From assembly GCA_035640455.1 (NCBI GenBank), contig DASQWB010000050.1:1-6131 (forward strand): 6,131 nt of DNA, read 5' to 3'. Shown here in pieces: positions 1 through 5,042 of the stretch. The translations under genes were made by a program, and so were the position numbers. This DNA comes from AC-50 sp035640455. Lineage in GTDB: Bacteria; Actinomycetota; Thermoleophilia; Gaiellales; Gaiellaceae. Numbering within the stretch: position 1 is the first letter of the stretch; each line of letters opens with the position of its first letter. The notes beneath the pieces were generated by a model that made no database searches, was not told the DNA's origin, and saw nothing but the letters and a program-made list of their open reading frames with translations.

Positions 1-353
1 CGCAGGAGCGTCTGGTGCGGCGCCTCCTTGAGGATGTAGCCCTTCGCGCCGGACTCGAGGCCGCGGCTGAGCAGCGACCGCTCGCTGTAGGCGGTGAAGA
101 TGAGGACGGCCGTCTCGGGCAGCTTCTCGGTCAGGATCTTCGTCGCCTCGAGCCCGTCCATGCCGGGCATGCGGACGTCCATGATCACGACGTCGGGCCG
201 GCGGCGCTCGGCCAGCGCGACCGCGCTCGCCCCGTCGGCCGCCTCGCCGATGACGCGGACGTGCGGCGCCCGTGAGAGCGAGAGCCGCAGCCCCTCCCGC
301 ACGACCTCGTGGTCGTCGACGATGAGGCAGGTGATGTCGCCGCCGCTCGACAC
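1..353 (-). CDS. Response regulator, NarL/FixJ-type receiver domain (partial, C-terminus beyond left edge)
   Basis: Cytoplasmic receiver half of a two-component response regulator. 117 codons are visible, starting at GTG 353 and running off the left edge. The receiver signature is complete: acidic pair D13-D14 in 'CLIVDDHEVVREGL', phosphoacceptor D59 in 'VVIMDVRMPGMDGLEA', switch threonine T87 in 'LIFTAYSE', and K109 in 'GAKGYILKEA'. The 'DDHEVVREGL' and 'GAKGYILKEA' forms are typical of NarL/FixJ regulators, so a LuxR-type helix-turn-helix is expected outside the window (inference). GTG 353 is chosen because it puts the acidic pair at the usual residue 13 or so and no better in-frame start lies just upstream. 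It lies 65 bp behind the radical SAM gene on the same strand. No partner kinase is visible here, so the signal is unknown. Confidence 0.9.
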   Translation of the reverse strand, partial: MSSGGDITCLIVDDHEVVREGLRLSLSRAPHVRVIGEAADGASAVALAERRRPDVVIMDVRMPGMDGLEATKILTEKLPETAVLIFTAYSERSLLSRGLESGAKGYILKEAPHQTLL

Positions 354-364
354 TCGTTCGCCCG

Positions 365-370
365 ATTCTA
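365..370 (-). promoter_or_regulatory. Possible -10 box TAGAAT for the response regulator
   Basis: Read on the minus strand, TAGAAT at 370-365 fits the TANNNT -10 pattern and ends 11 nt before the GTG at 353. That would give a very short leader, a common arrangement in actinobacteria. No good -35 is found 16-18 bp upstream. If real, the regulator is transcribed on its own rather than only by read-through from the radical SAM gene. Confidence 0.25.
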
Positions 371-418
371 CGACCGGCCCCGGCCGCCGCTACACCGCGA
401 GGACGAGCTTCCTGTCCG

Positions 419-1315
419 TCAAACGACGAGCGCCAGCTGCTCGGGCTCGGGTGGCGGCGCCAGCTTCACCGGGCGCCGGTCGGCGATCCCGTGCTCACGG
501 GCCAGCTCGGCGACGGCGGCGCGCCGCGGCTTCGTCTCCTCGGCGCCGAGGTAGGCGCGGCCCGCGTACAGCCGCTCGTAGCGCTCGAGCTCCTCGGGCC
601 AGTCGCGGGCGAGGTTCTCGAGGAAGTGCTCGCGCGTCCCTGGGCGGAGAAAGAGAACGTTGGCCCAAATACCGCAGGCGCCGGCCTCGCGGGCGGCGCG
701 GACGACCTCCGCGAGCCGCTCCGGCTTATCGGAGATCCCGGGGAGGAGCGGCGCCATGCCGACCGAGGCGCGCACGCCCGCCTCGACGAGCTGCGACAGC
801 GCCCGTAGCCGCTGCCGCGGCGGCGCGGTCCCGGGCTCGGTCTTCCGCCAGACGTCCAGGTCGAGCGTCGGAACTGAAAACGTCACCGCAACGTCCGCGC
901 GCCGCGCCGCCTCGGCGAGGACGTCGACGTCGCGGACGATCAGCGGGCCGCGCGTGATGATCGAGAACGGGTTCCGGGCCTCGGCGAACGCTTCGAGGCA
1001 CCCGCGCGTCAGGCGGTAGCGGCCCTCGGCGGGCTGGTACGGGTCGGTCGCCGCGCCGATCGCGACGCCCTCGCCTTTCCAGGAGGGCCGCGCGAGTTCG
1101 CGGCGAAGCACCTGGACGACGTTCGTCTTGACGCGGATCGCCTGCCCGTAGCGGTTGTCCGAGGGCCGGTCGGCGCGCCGCTCGAACGCGCGCACGTAGC
1201 AGAACGTGCACTGGTGCACACAGCCCATGTACGGGTTGAGCGACCACTTGAAGGCCATGCCCTTCACCGCGTTCAGGGCGCTGCGGCAGGGCTCTTCGCG
1301 ATACTCGGCGCGCAT
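419..1315 (-). CDS. Radical SAM protein, SPL / Rv2578c-like family
   Basis: 298-residue cytoplasmic iron-sulfur protein that should bind a [4Fe-4S] cluster and S-adenosylmethionine to make a 5'-deoxyadenosyl radical. The cluster motif CxxxCxxC is at about residues 32, 36 and 39 ('GCVHQCTFC'), after the N-terminal 'EYREEPCRSALN' and 'WSLNPYMGC'. Later blocks are 'GAATDPYQPAEGRYRLTRG', 'ITRGPLIVRDVDVL', 'TFSVPTLDLDVWR' and 'GMAPLLPGISD', the pattern of spore-photoproduct-lyase-like proteins annotated as Rv2578c family or DNA-repair photolyase-like. The substrate is unknown and actual photolyase activity is not implied. ATG 1315 is preferred over GTG 1360: the conserved region begins right after it, and the longer version runs into the divergent MBL gene. 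The start overlaps that gene's start in a CATG. The response regulator follows 65 bp downstream. Confidence 0.88.
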   Translation of the reverse strand: MRAEYREEPCRSALNAVKGMAFKWSLNPYMGCVHQCTFCYVRAFERRADRPSDNRYGQAIRVKTNVVQVLRRELARPSWKGEGVAIGAATDPYQPAEGRYRLTRGCLEAFAEARNPFSIITRGPLIVRDVDVLAEAARRADVAVTFSVPTLDLDVWRKTEPGTAPPRQRLRALSQLVEAGVRASVGMAPLLPGISDKPERLAEVVRAAREAGACGIWANVLFLRPGTREHFLENLARDWPEELERYERLYAGRAYLGAEETKPRRAAVAELAREHGIADRRPVKLAPPPEPEQLALVV

Positions 1316-1328
1316 GGACGGAGCAGGA

Positions 1329-1334
1329 AGTATA
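1329..1334 (-). promoter_or_regulatory. Possible -10 box TATACT for the radical SAM gene
   Basis: On the minus strand, TATACT at 1334-1329 matches the -10 consensus well and lies 13 nt before ATG 1315. No Shine-Dalgarno sequence is visible between them, which suits a short-leader transcript. The box lies inside the first codons of the divergent MBL gene. No convincing -35 was found. Confidence 0.35.
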
Positions 1335-1563
1335 GAACGCCCGTTCGGTAACGGCGTCACGCGGCTGACGCTGCCGCTGCCGACCGGGCCCCGGCACGTG
1401 CACGCCTACCTCCTCGAGGGCGACGGCGGACGGATCCTCGTCGACACCGGCCTCGGCCTCCCCGGCGACGAGGAGGCGCGGGAAGGGCTCGCCGCCGACG
1501 CGAGCGTCCTGACGCACATGCGCCCCGACCACGTGGGCGGTGTGCAGCGGGCGGCGCAGGCGA

Positions 1564-1761
1564 CTACTGATTGGCGCTTCGATTGGCGGAACGTCTCCGG
1601 AAGGCTCTGAACCCCGCGATGAGGTAGATGCTCAACAGGCCGAGGCCGATTACGCGCGCAAGTACGGTTCCGACCACCAAACAAGCCACGGCAACGCCGC
1701 AAATGAACCACCCAGGAGCGCGATCCGCACGCGCTCGAACGCCCGCAGAGGCGACGGCAGA
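1564..1761 (-). other. Open frame encoding a hydrophobic (membrane-like) peptide, remnant
   Basis: After a TGA at 1764-1762 the minus strand stays open for 65 codons to a TAG at 1566-1564. Residues about 18-52 are strongly hydrophobic: 'GWFICGVAVACLVVG', then 'VIGLGLLSIYLIAGF'. They are followed by a basic tail 'RAFRRRSANRSANQ'. This looks like one or two membrane helices with a cytoplasmic tail. There is no ATG, GTG or TTG before the hydrophobic part. The neighbouring minus frame upstream reads plausibly too ('LADPDDLPSPLRAFERVRIALLGG'), which suggests a gene end with a frameshift. Codons such as GTT, GCT, TGT and TTG are commoner than in neighbouring genes. It may be the tail of a gene carried in with the transposase fragment, or chance. 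Confidence 0.25.
1569..1588. repeat. Direct repeat GATTGGCG x2 at the left edge of the insertion
   Basis: GATTGGCG occurs at 1569-1576 and 1581-1588, separated by CTTC. The first copy begins exactly where the MBL reading frame loses sense, so it may be part of the end of the inserted element. On the minus strand it encodes the repetitive 'SANRSAN' tail of the hydrophobic peptide. Confidence 0.6.
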
Positions 1762-1912
1762 TCATCAGGATCGGCCAGCCCCAAGTGTAGGCGCGGCTTC
1801 GGCGGCGAGTGGTGCGGCTCGCGCCCGCGCGAGGGCTTGCGAGAGCCGGGCGAGCATGGTCAAGTCCGCGTGTAGCTGGACGCGGGCGAGTCCGCGCACG
1901 CGAAGCGGTGCC
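1569..1912 (-). mobile_element. Insertion of about 344 bp: probable truncated IS remnant inside the MBL gene
   Basis: The boundaries follow from the host reading frame. Joining 1568 to 1916 restores 'AQATT' directly to 'GALVHQLELDY', as expected for this enzyme family. ACT occurs at both junctions (1566-1568 and 1913-1915) and could be a 3-bp target duplication, though three bases prove little. On the minus strand the right part encodes a transposase-like C-terminus and the left part a hydrophobic peptide. A hand count of 1621-1740 gives about 62% GC, below the surrounding genes. Short repeats lie at both edges: GATTGGCG twice at the left, CACTGGTG twice at the right. No convincing terminal inverted repeats were found, so this is a fragment rather than a complete element. 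A misassembly around a repeated IS would look the same. Confidence 0.55.
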
Positions 1913-1914
1913 AC
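1765..1914 (-). pseudogene. C-terminal fragment of a DDE-type transposase
   Basis: Reading the minus strand from 1914 gives 49 codons and a TGA at 1767-1765. The sequence begins 'APLRVRGLARVQLHADL', continues 'TMLARLSQALARARAAPLAA', and then has a short tail. From memory, the block 'RGL-RV-LHADLTMLA-L' followed by 'ALARARA-PLAA' is the usual end of an actinobacterial DDE transposase; I cannot name the IS family. The likeness begins at the right junction of the insertion and nothing transposase-like is seen beyond it, so the catalytic core is missing. There is no start codon or ribosome-binding site, and the fragment cannot be active alone. Confidence 0.5.
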
Positions 1915-1933
1915 TGGTGCACTGGTGCACCAG
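1912..1933. repeat. Tandem CACTGGTG and a 12-bp palindrome at the right edge of the insertion
   Basis: CACTGGTG is repeated head to tail at 1912-1919 and 1920-1927. The second copy runs into CTGGTGCACCAG (1922-1933), a perfect 12-bp palindrome. This coincides with the right junction. The second copy codes for host MBL residues 'ALVH', so the first copy may have arisen by duplication or slippage during insertion or deletion. Confidence 0.65.
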
Positions 1934-2588
1934 CTCGAGCTCGACTACGACCAGTGCGTCCCGGGTCTGGGGCTCCGCCGACTGGCCCGAGCGGATGGCG
2001 GAGTGGTTCCGTTCCCACGGTGTGCCCGCTCCCGTCGCGGACGAGCTGATCGTCCAGGGCCACGCCGTCGCGCCGTTCATCCGCTTCGTCAGCGACCCGC
2101 GGCTCCTCCGCGAAGGCGACAGCCTTGACGGCTGGGAGGTGCTCTGGTTGCCGGGCCACGCCGACGGGCACGTCGCGCTCCTCCGTGACGGCGTCCTCGT
2201 CAGCGGCGACGTCGTGCTCGGGGAGATCTCGCCCGCGGTCGGCCTCTACCCGGAGAGCCGCCCCGACCCGCTCGCCGACTACCTCCGCTCGCTTCAGCGG
2301 ATCGTCGAGCTCGACCCAGACGTCGTCTACGGCGGCCACGGCGAGCCGGTGCGCGCGCCGGCGGAGCGTGCCCGCGAGCTCGTGGCGCACCACCTGCAGC
2401 GGCTCGAGGACACCCGGGCGGCGCTCGGCTCCGAGCCGCTGAGCGGCTACGAGGTCTCGCTGCGGCTCTTCGGTGAGGAGCTCTCGCCGCCGCAGCGCCG
2501 CTTCGCCGTTGCCGAGACGCTCTCGCACCTCGAGCACCTCGTCGCTCGTGGACAAGCCGCGCGGGGTTTTGCCGACGGGACGCTTGCC

Positions 2589-2594
2589 TATACT
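2589..2594 (+). promoter_or_regulatory. Possible -10 box TATACT for the CNNM/CorC gene
   Basis: TATACT is a near-consensus -10 inside the last codons of the broken MBL gene, preceded by TG two bases upstream. Transcription would start near 2601 and leave a leader of about 50 nt containing the hairpin at 2633-2651. TTGCCG at 2569-2574 could be a -35 but is only 14 bp away, shorter than usual. Confidence 0.35.
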
Positions 2595-2632
2595 GGGACG
2601 TAGTTGGAAGACGAGATCCCGCCTAGTCCCAG

Positions 2633-2651
2633 CGCCCCGGGGGTCGGGGCG
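2633..2651 (+). promoter_or_regulatory. Leader hairpin over the ribosome-binding site and start codon of the CNNM/CorC gene
   Basis: CGCCCCG (2633-2639) pairs perfectly with CGGGGCG (2645-2651) around a 5-base GGGGT loop. The 3' arm contains the only SD-like G run and ends on the first base of the GTG start. A 7-bp all-GC stem here should hide the start site, so it may limit or condition translation. There is no U tract and it lies before the gene, so it is not an ordinary terminator. In such GC-rich DNA it could be chance. Confidence 0.35.
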
Positions 2652-3985
2652 TGAACCTCCTCCTCGAGATTGTCGCCGTCGCGGCGCTGATTCTCCTGAA
2701 CGCGTTCTTCGTCGCGGCCGAGTACGGGCTCGTGACCTCGCGCCGGACGCGGATCGAGGAGCTCGGCGACGAGGGAAACCGTCGCGCGAAGCGAGTCCTC
2801 GAGCTCGTCTCCGATCCGCCGCGCTTCATCGCCGCGATGCAGCTCGGCGTCACGCTCACGAGTCTCGGCATCGGTGCTCTCGGCGAGCACGCGCTGACCC
2901 GCGCCTTCGACCCGGTGATGGCGACGGCCGTTGCGGTCGTGCTCGCGTACCTACTGCTGACCTTCTTCCACGTCGTCATCGGCGAGCTCGTGCCGAAGGG
3001 GGTCGCGCTCGGCCACTCCGAAGGGACGGCGCTCGCCCTCGCGGCGCCTGTGCGGGCGTTCTTCGCGCTCTTCTGGCCGCTGATCTGGATCCTCCAGCGG
3101 ACGACGAACTTCGTGCTCGGCCTGCTCGGGCTCGAGCCGCCGGGGGGCGAGACGGAGGTGCACTCGGAGGCCGAGCTGAAGATGCTGCTCAACGTCTCCA
3201 CCGAGCGCGGCGAGATCGAGGAGGGCGAGCAGGAGATGCTCTACAAGGTCTTCGACTTCGCCGACAAGGAGGCCGCCGACGTGATGGTCCCGCGGCCGGA
3301 GGTGGTCGCGCTGTCCGTCGACCTGCCGCCCGAGGAGTGCCTGCAGGCCGTCATGGACTCGCCGTACACGCGCTACCCCGTCTACCGCGAGTCGCTCGAC
3401 GACATCGTCGGCATCCTGCACGTGCGCGACCTCTTCCAGGCGCTCGTCGATCACGGGATGGCGGCCGTCGAGGTCGAGCAGCTCGTACGTCCCGCCTACG
3501 TCGTGCCCGAGACGAAGGACCTCGCCGCGCTCCTGACCGAGTTCCGGCGCACGAACCAGCACATGGCGATCGTCGTCGACGAGTACGGCGGCGTGGAGGG
3601 CATCGTCACGCTCGAGGACCTCCTCGAGGAGATCGTCGGCGAGATCGAGGACGAGTTCGACCTCCCGGACGAGTCGGTGGAGCAGGTCGACGAGGACACG
3701 ATCCGGATCGACGGCACGTTCCCGATCGACGACTTCAACGAGCAGTTCCGGACCGAGCTCCCGGTCGAGGACTACCACACGATGGCCGGCTTCGTCTTCG
3801 GGCAGCTCGGTCGGGCGCCCGAGAAGGGCGACGAGGTGAACCACGACGGGATGGTCTTCCGCGTCGAGGAGGTCGAGGGGCCTCGGATCGACAAGCTCGC
3901 GGTCACGTTCGAGCGGCGCCGCGAGGAGCGCGAGCGCGACGAGGCGGCGGCGGAGGAGGAGTCGGAGGCGGGTACCTCGAGCTAG
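2651..3985 (+). CDS. CNNM/CorC-family membrane protein (DUF21, CBS pair, CorC_HlyC domain)
   Basis: 444-residue inner-membrane protein of the hemolysin-C/CorC/CNNM (UPF0053) family, linked in characterised members to Mg2+/Co2+ efflux or Mg2+ homeostasis. Residues 1-165 form the DUF21 membrane domain: helices near 3-23, 88-110 and 131-160, with 'LNAFFVAAEYGLV' and the conserved 'GELVPK' at 111-116. A linker ('GEIEEGEQEML', 188-197) leads to the CBS pair: 'VMVPRPEVVAL' and 'SPYTRYPVYRESLDDIVGILHVRDLF' at about 211-263, then 'RTNQHMAIVVDEYGGVEGIVTLEDLLEEIVGEI' at 300-332. A CorC_HlyC domain occupies about 345-425, followed by a charged Glu/Arg tail. Length and domain order are those of complete members. 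CBS domains of this family bind adenine nucleotides. Substrate ion and direction cannot be read from sequence. GTG 2651 is the only reasonable start. Its stop overlaps that of the opposing MBL gene. Confidence 0.93.
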   Translation: MNLLLEIVAVAALILLNAFFVAAEYGLVTSRRTRIEELGDEGNRRAKRVLELVSDPPRFIAAMQLGVTLTSLGIGALGEHALTRAFDPVMATAVAVVLAYLLLTFFHVVIGELVPKGVALGHSEGTALALAAPVRAFFALFWPLIWILQRTTNFVLGLLGLEPPGGETEVHSEAELKMLLNVSTERGEIEEGEQEMLYKVFDFADKEAADVMVPRPEVVALSVDLPPEECLQAVMDSPYTRYPVYRESLDDIVGILHVRDLFQALVDHGMAAVEVEQLVRPAYVVPETKDLAALLTEFRRTNQHMAIVVDEYGGVEGIVTLEDLLEEIVGEIEDEFDLPDESVEQVDEDTIRIDGTFPIDDFNEQFRTELPVEDYHTMAGFVFGQLGRAPEKGDEVNHDGMVFRVEEVEGPRIDKLAVTFERRREERERDEAAAEEESEAGTSS

Positions 3986-4563
3986 GCGAGCGCCCGCGCG
4001 AGCGCCGCGTGCGCGTCCTCGAGGACGGGCTCGCCGTGCGAGACGAGCAGGCGCTCGACCGGGAGGTCGAGGAGCGGGCGGAGCGCCTCCTTCAGCTCCG
4101 TGTGGCCGGCGTGCTCGAGCCAGCTCTCCGGGCAGAGGCGGACGCCGCCGTCGGCGCCGAGGACGACGTCGCCGAAGACGAGCGCGGCGTGCTCGGCGAT
4201 CCAGAAGACCGTCTCGTCGAAGCGGCCGGCGTGGTGTCCTTCGACGCCGCGCGGGAGGTCTCCGCCGATCTCGCCGCCGTAGCGCGCCGCGATCGCCTCG
4301 GAGCTGCGTGCGTGCCAGTGGACCGTAACGAGGACGTGCACCGGCTTCGCGGCCCGCTCGACGTCACGGTCGAGCGCGTGCCAGAAGCGCTCCTCGTCCT
4401 CGGGCGGGACGAGCGGGTCGACGAGCACGACGGCCGCCGGCGCCTCGTAGTAGACGCAGCCGACCTCCTGCTCCCAGCCCTCCGGGCCGCCCTCCTCGGG
4501 CGTCCACTCCGGGTGGAGCCCGGTCCAGCGCCAGAGCCCGTGTGACAGTTCCTGCACGCGCAT
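3982..4563 (-). CDS. MBL-fold protein with a degenerate metal-binding motif
   Basis: 193-residue soluble protein with a metallo-beta-lactamase-like layout: 'GCVYYEAPAAVVLVDPLVPP' (35-54) as the early strands with an Asp, 'VHVLVTVHWHARSSEAIAARYG' (75-96) at the metal-motif position, 'AALVFGDVVLGADGGVRLCPESW' (126-148), and 'PVERLLVSHGEPVLED' (168-183). The HxHxDH motif keeps H82 and H84, but the Asp and last His are R86 and S87. D132 and H176 remain. It may hold one metal ion or none and may not hydrolyse substrates like canonical members; the substrate is unknown. The start at ATG 4563 lies 55 bp from the divergent first cupredoxin gene. Its TAG shares two bases with the CNNM/CorC stop. Confidence 0.8.
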   Translation of the reverse strand: MRVQELSHGLWRWTGLHPEWTPEEGGPEGWEQEVGCVYYEAPAAVVLVDPLVPPEDEERFWHALDRDVERAAKPVHVLVTVHWHARSSEAIAARYGGEIGGDLPRGVEGHHAGRFDETVFWIAEHAALVFGDVVLGADGGVRLCPESWLEHAGHTELKEALRPLLDLPVERLLVSHGEPVLEDAHAALARALA

Positions 4564-4571
4564 GCCGGCCG

Positions 4572-4577
4572 ACCCTA
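4572..4577 (-). promoter_or_regulatory. Possible -10 box TAGGGT for the minus-strand MBL gene
   Basis: Minus-strand TAGGGT at 4577-4572 fits TANNNT and ends 8 nt before ATG 4563. This is the geometry of a leaderless actinobacterial promoter, and no Shine-Dalgarno sequence precedes that ATG. No -35 was recognised. Confidence 0.3.
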
Positions 4578-4579
4578 AC

Positions 4580-4585
4580 TAACGT
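4580..4585 (+). promoter_or_regulatory. Possible -10 box TAACGT for the cupredoxin pair
   Basis: TAACGT fits TANNNT and would place transcription start near 4592, leaving a leader of about 27 nt that contains the strong ribosome-binding site at 4607-4614. It lies in the 55-bp divergent intergenic region. No -35 at proper spacing was seen, so this is only a candidate. Confidence 0.25.
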
Positions 4586-4606
4586 TCCACGGTTGGCCCT
4601 CACCCC

Positions 4607-4614
4607 AGAAGGAG
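4607..4614 (+). promoter_or_regulatory. Strong ribosome-binding site AGAAGGAG of the first cupredoxin gene
   Basis: AGAAGGAG ends 4 nt before ATG 4619 and fixes that start. It contrasts with most other starts in the window, which lack an obvious Shine-Dalgarno sequence, and suggests high expression of this secreted protein. Confidence 0.75.
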
Positions 4615-4618
4615 AGCA

Positions 4619-4981
4619 ATGAACCGTCTCACCCTCGTCGCCGCCGCCTGTCTTGCGGCGCTTGGCCTCGCTGCGTCCTCGTTCGGCGCCTCGACCGCCA
4701 ACCGCCTCGTCGGCTCGACCGGCCCCGACGGGGCCTTCAAGATCACGCTCAAGCAGGGCACGAAGAAGGTCACGAAGCTGAAGCACGGCAAGTACACGAT
4801 CGTCGTCAAGGACATTGCGAAGACGCACGACTTCCACCTCGTCGGTCTCGGCGTGAACAAGAAGACGCCGGTGAAGGGCAAGGGCACGTTCACCTGGCAC
4901 GTGACGCTGAAGAAGGGGACCTACCGATACCTCTGCGACCCGCACAAGACGCTCATGAAGGGAAGCTTCAAGGTCACCTGA
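4619..4981 (+). CDS. Secreted cupredoxin-like (plastocyanin/azurin-type) protein 1
   Basis: 120-residue protein with a Sec signal peptide: short n-region 'MNR', hydrophobic stretch about 4-22, likely cleavage near 'SFGAS'. The mature part is a small, very lysine-rich beta protein with a type-1 copper pattern. H70 in 'KTHDFHLVGLGV' is the likely first ligand. The C-terminal loop 'YLCDPHKTLMKGSF' supplies C106, H109 and M113. Family knowledge suggests electron transfer or copper binding outside the membrane; no redox partner is visible. Strong ribosome-binding site upstream. It is followed after 61 bp by a paralogue of the same length and layout, probably co-transcribed. C11 does not form a proper lipobox, so a lipoprotein is unlikely. 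Confidence 0.85.
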   Translation: MNRLTLVAAACLAALGLAASSFGASTANRLVGSTGPDGAFKITLKQGTKKVTKLKHGKYTIVVKDIAKTHDFHLVGLGVNKKTPVKGKGTFTWHVTLKKGTYRYLCDPHKTLMKGSFKVT

Positions 4982-5029
4982 ATCCGATCGGCCGCCGGCG
5001 CCGAAGGAGTGGCGACCGCGTCAACCCAC

Positions 5030-5038
5030 GGAAGGGAG
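5030..5038 (+). promoter_or_regulatory. Ribosome-binding site GGAAGGGAG of the second cupredoxin gene
   Basis: A purine-rich Shine-Dalgarno sequence ending 4 nt before ATG 5043, at the same spacing as in front of the first copy. It fixes the start. Confidence 0.7.
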
Positions 5039-5042
5039 CAGC

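Larger units (their letters stand above)
1314..2603 (+). pseudogene. MBL-fold metallo-hydrolase with C-terminal winged helix, disrupted
   Basis: Remains of a glyoxalase-II/LACTB2-like metallo-beta-lactamase-fold hydrolase. The N-terminal piece (1314-1568) has 'GVTRLTLPLPTG', 'VHAYLLEGDGGRILVDTGLGLPG' and the metal motif region 'THMRPDHVGG'. After about 344 bp of foreign DNA the gene resumes at 1913 with 'TGALVHQLELDYDQCV'. It then needs removal of one C at 1960-1962 to continue as 'RVWGSADWPERMAEWF' to the stop at 2601-2603. Later metal ligands look intact: 'GHADGH', 'SGDVVLG' and 'GGHGEP'. The C-terminus ('SGYEVSLRLFGEELSPPQRRF') resembles the winged helix attached to this subfamily. The second histidine of HxHxDH is arginine (CGC at 1521-1523). 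As read, translation stops at 1610 after 98 codons. Another ATG at 1995 could start the C-terminal part, but that product would lack the first half of the fold. Confidence 0.85.

Noticed and set aside
371..392. Terminator hairpin between the radical SAM and response-regulator genes (CGGC-CCCG-GCCG)
   Set aside because: The stem is only 4 bp and no T tract follows on either strand; such pairings are common at this GC content.
1316..1360. Upstream extension of the radical SAM gene to GTG 1360
   Set aside because: The additional 15 residues ('MTPLPNGRSILPAPS') show no family likeness, while ATG 1315 directly precedes the conserved region.
1569..1912. Terminal inverted repeats: CGCTTCG near the left end and its complement near the right end
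   Set aside because: Only 7 bases match without gaps; the rest needs several gaps, and the right copy lies within transposase coding sequence. Too weak to call.
1628..1912. A plus-strand protein gene inside the insertion
   Set aside because: The open plus frame is Ala/Arg/Thr/Ser-rich without motifs until it enters the MBL residues at 1913; the sensible reading of the insert is on the minus strand.
2473..4545. A 690-codon open frame on the plus strand running through the CNNM/CorC and MBL genes
   Set aside because: Its product is an Arg/Ala/Gly-rich, low-complexity sequence without motifs. It lies out of frame with a clear CNNM/CorC protein and antisense to an MBL-fold gene, as expected in GC-rich DNA.
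4542..4547. GTGACA as a -35 box for the cupredoxin promoter
   Set aside because: No -10-like sequence occurs 16-19 bp downstream; that position is CCGGCC-rich. The candidate TAACGT is too far away.
4640..4655. C11 of cupredoxin 1 as a lipoprotein cysteine
   Set aside because: The preceding residues are V-A-A-A with no Leu at -3, and the hydrophobic stretch before it is too short; the signal peptide continues beyond it.
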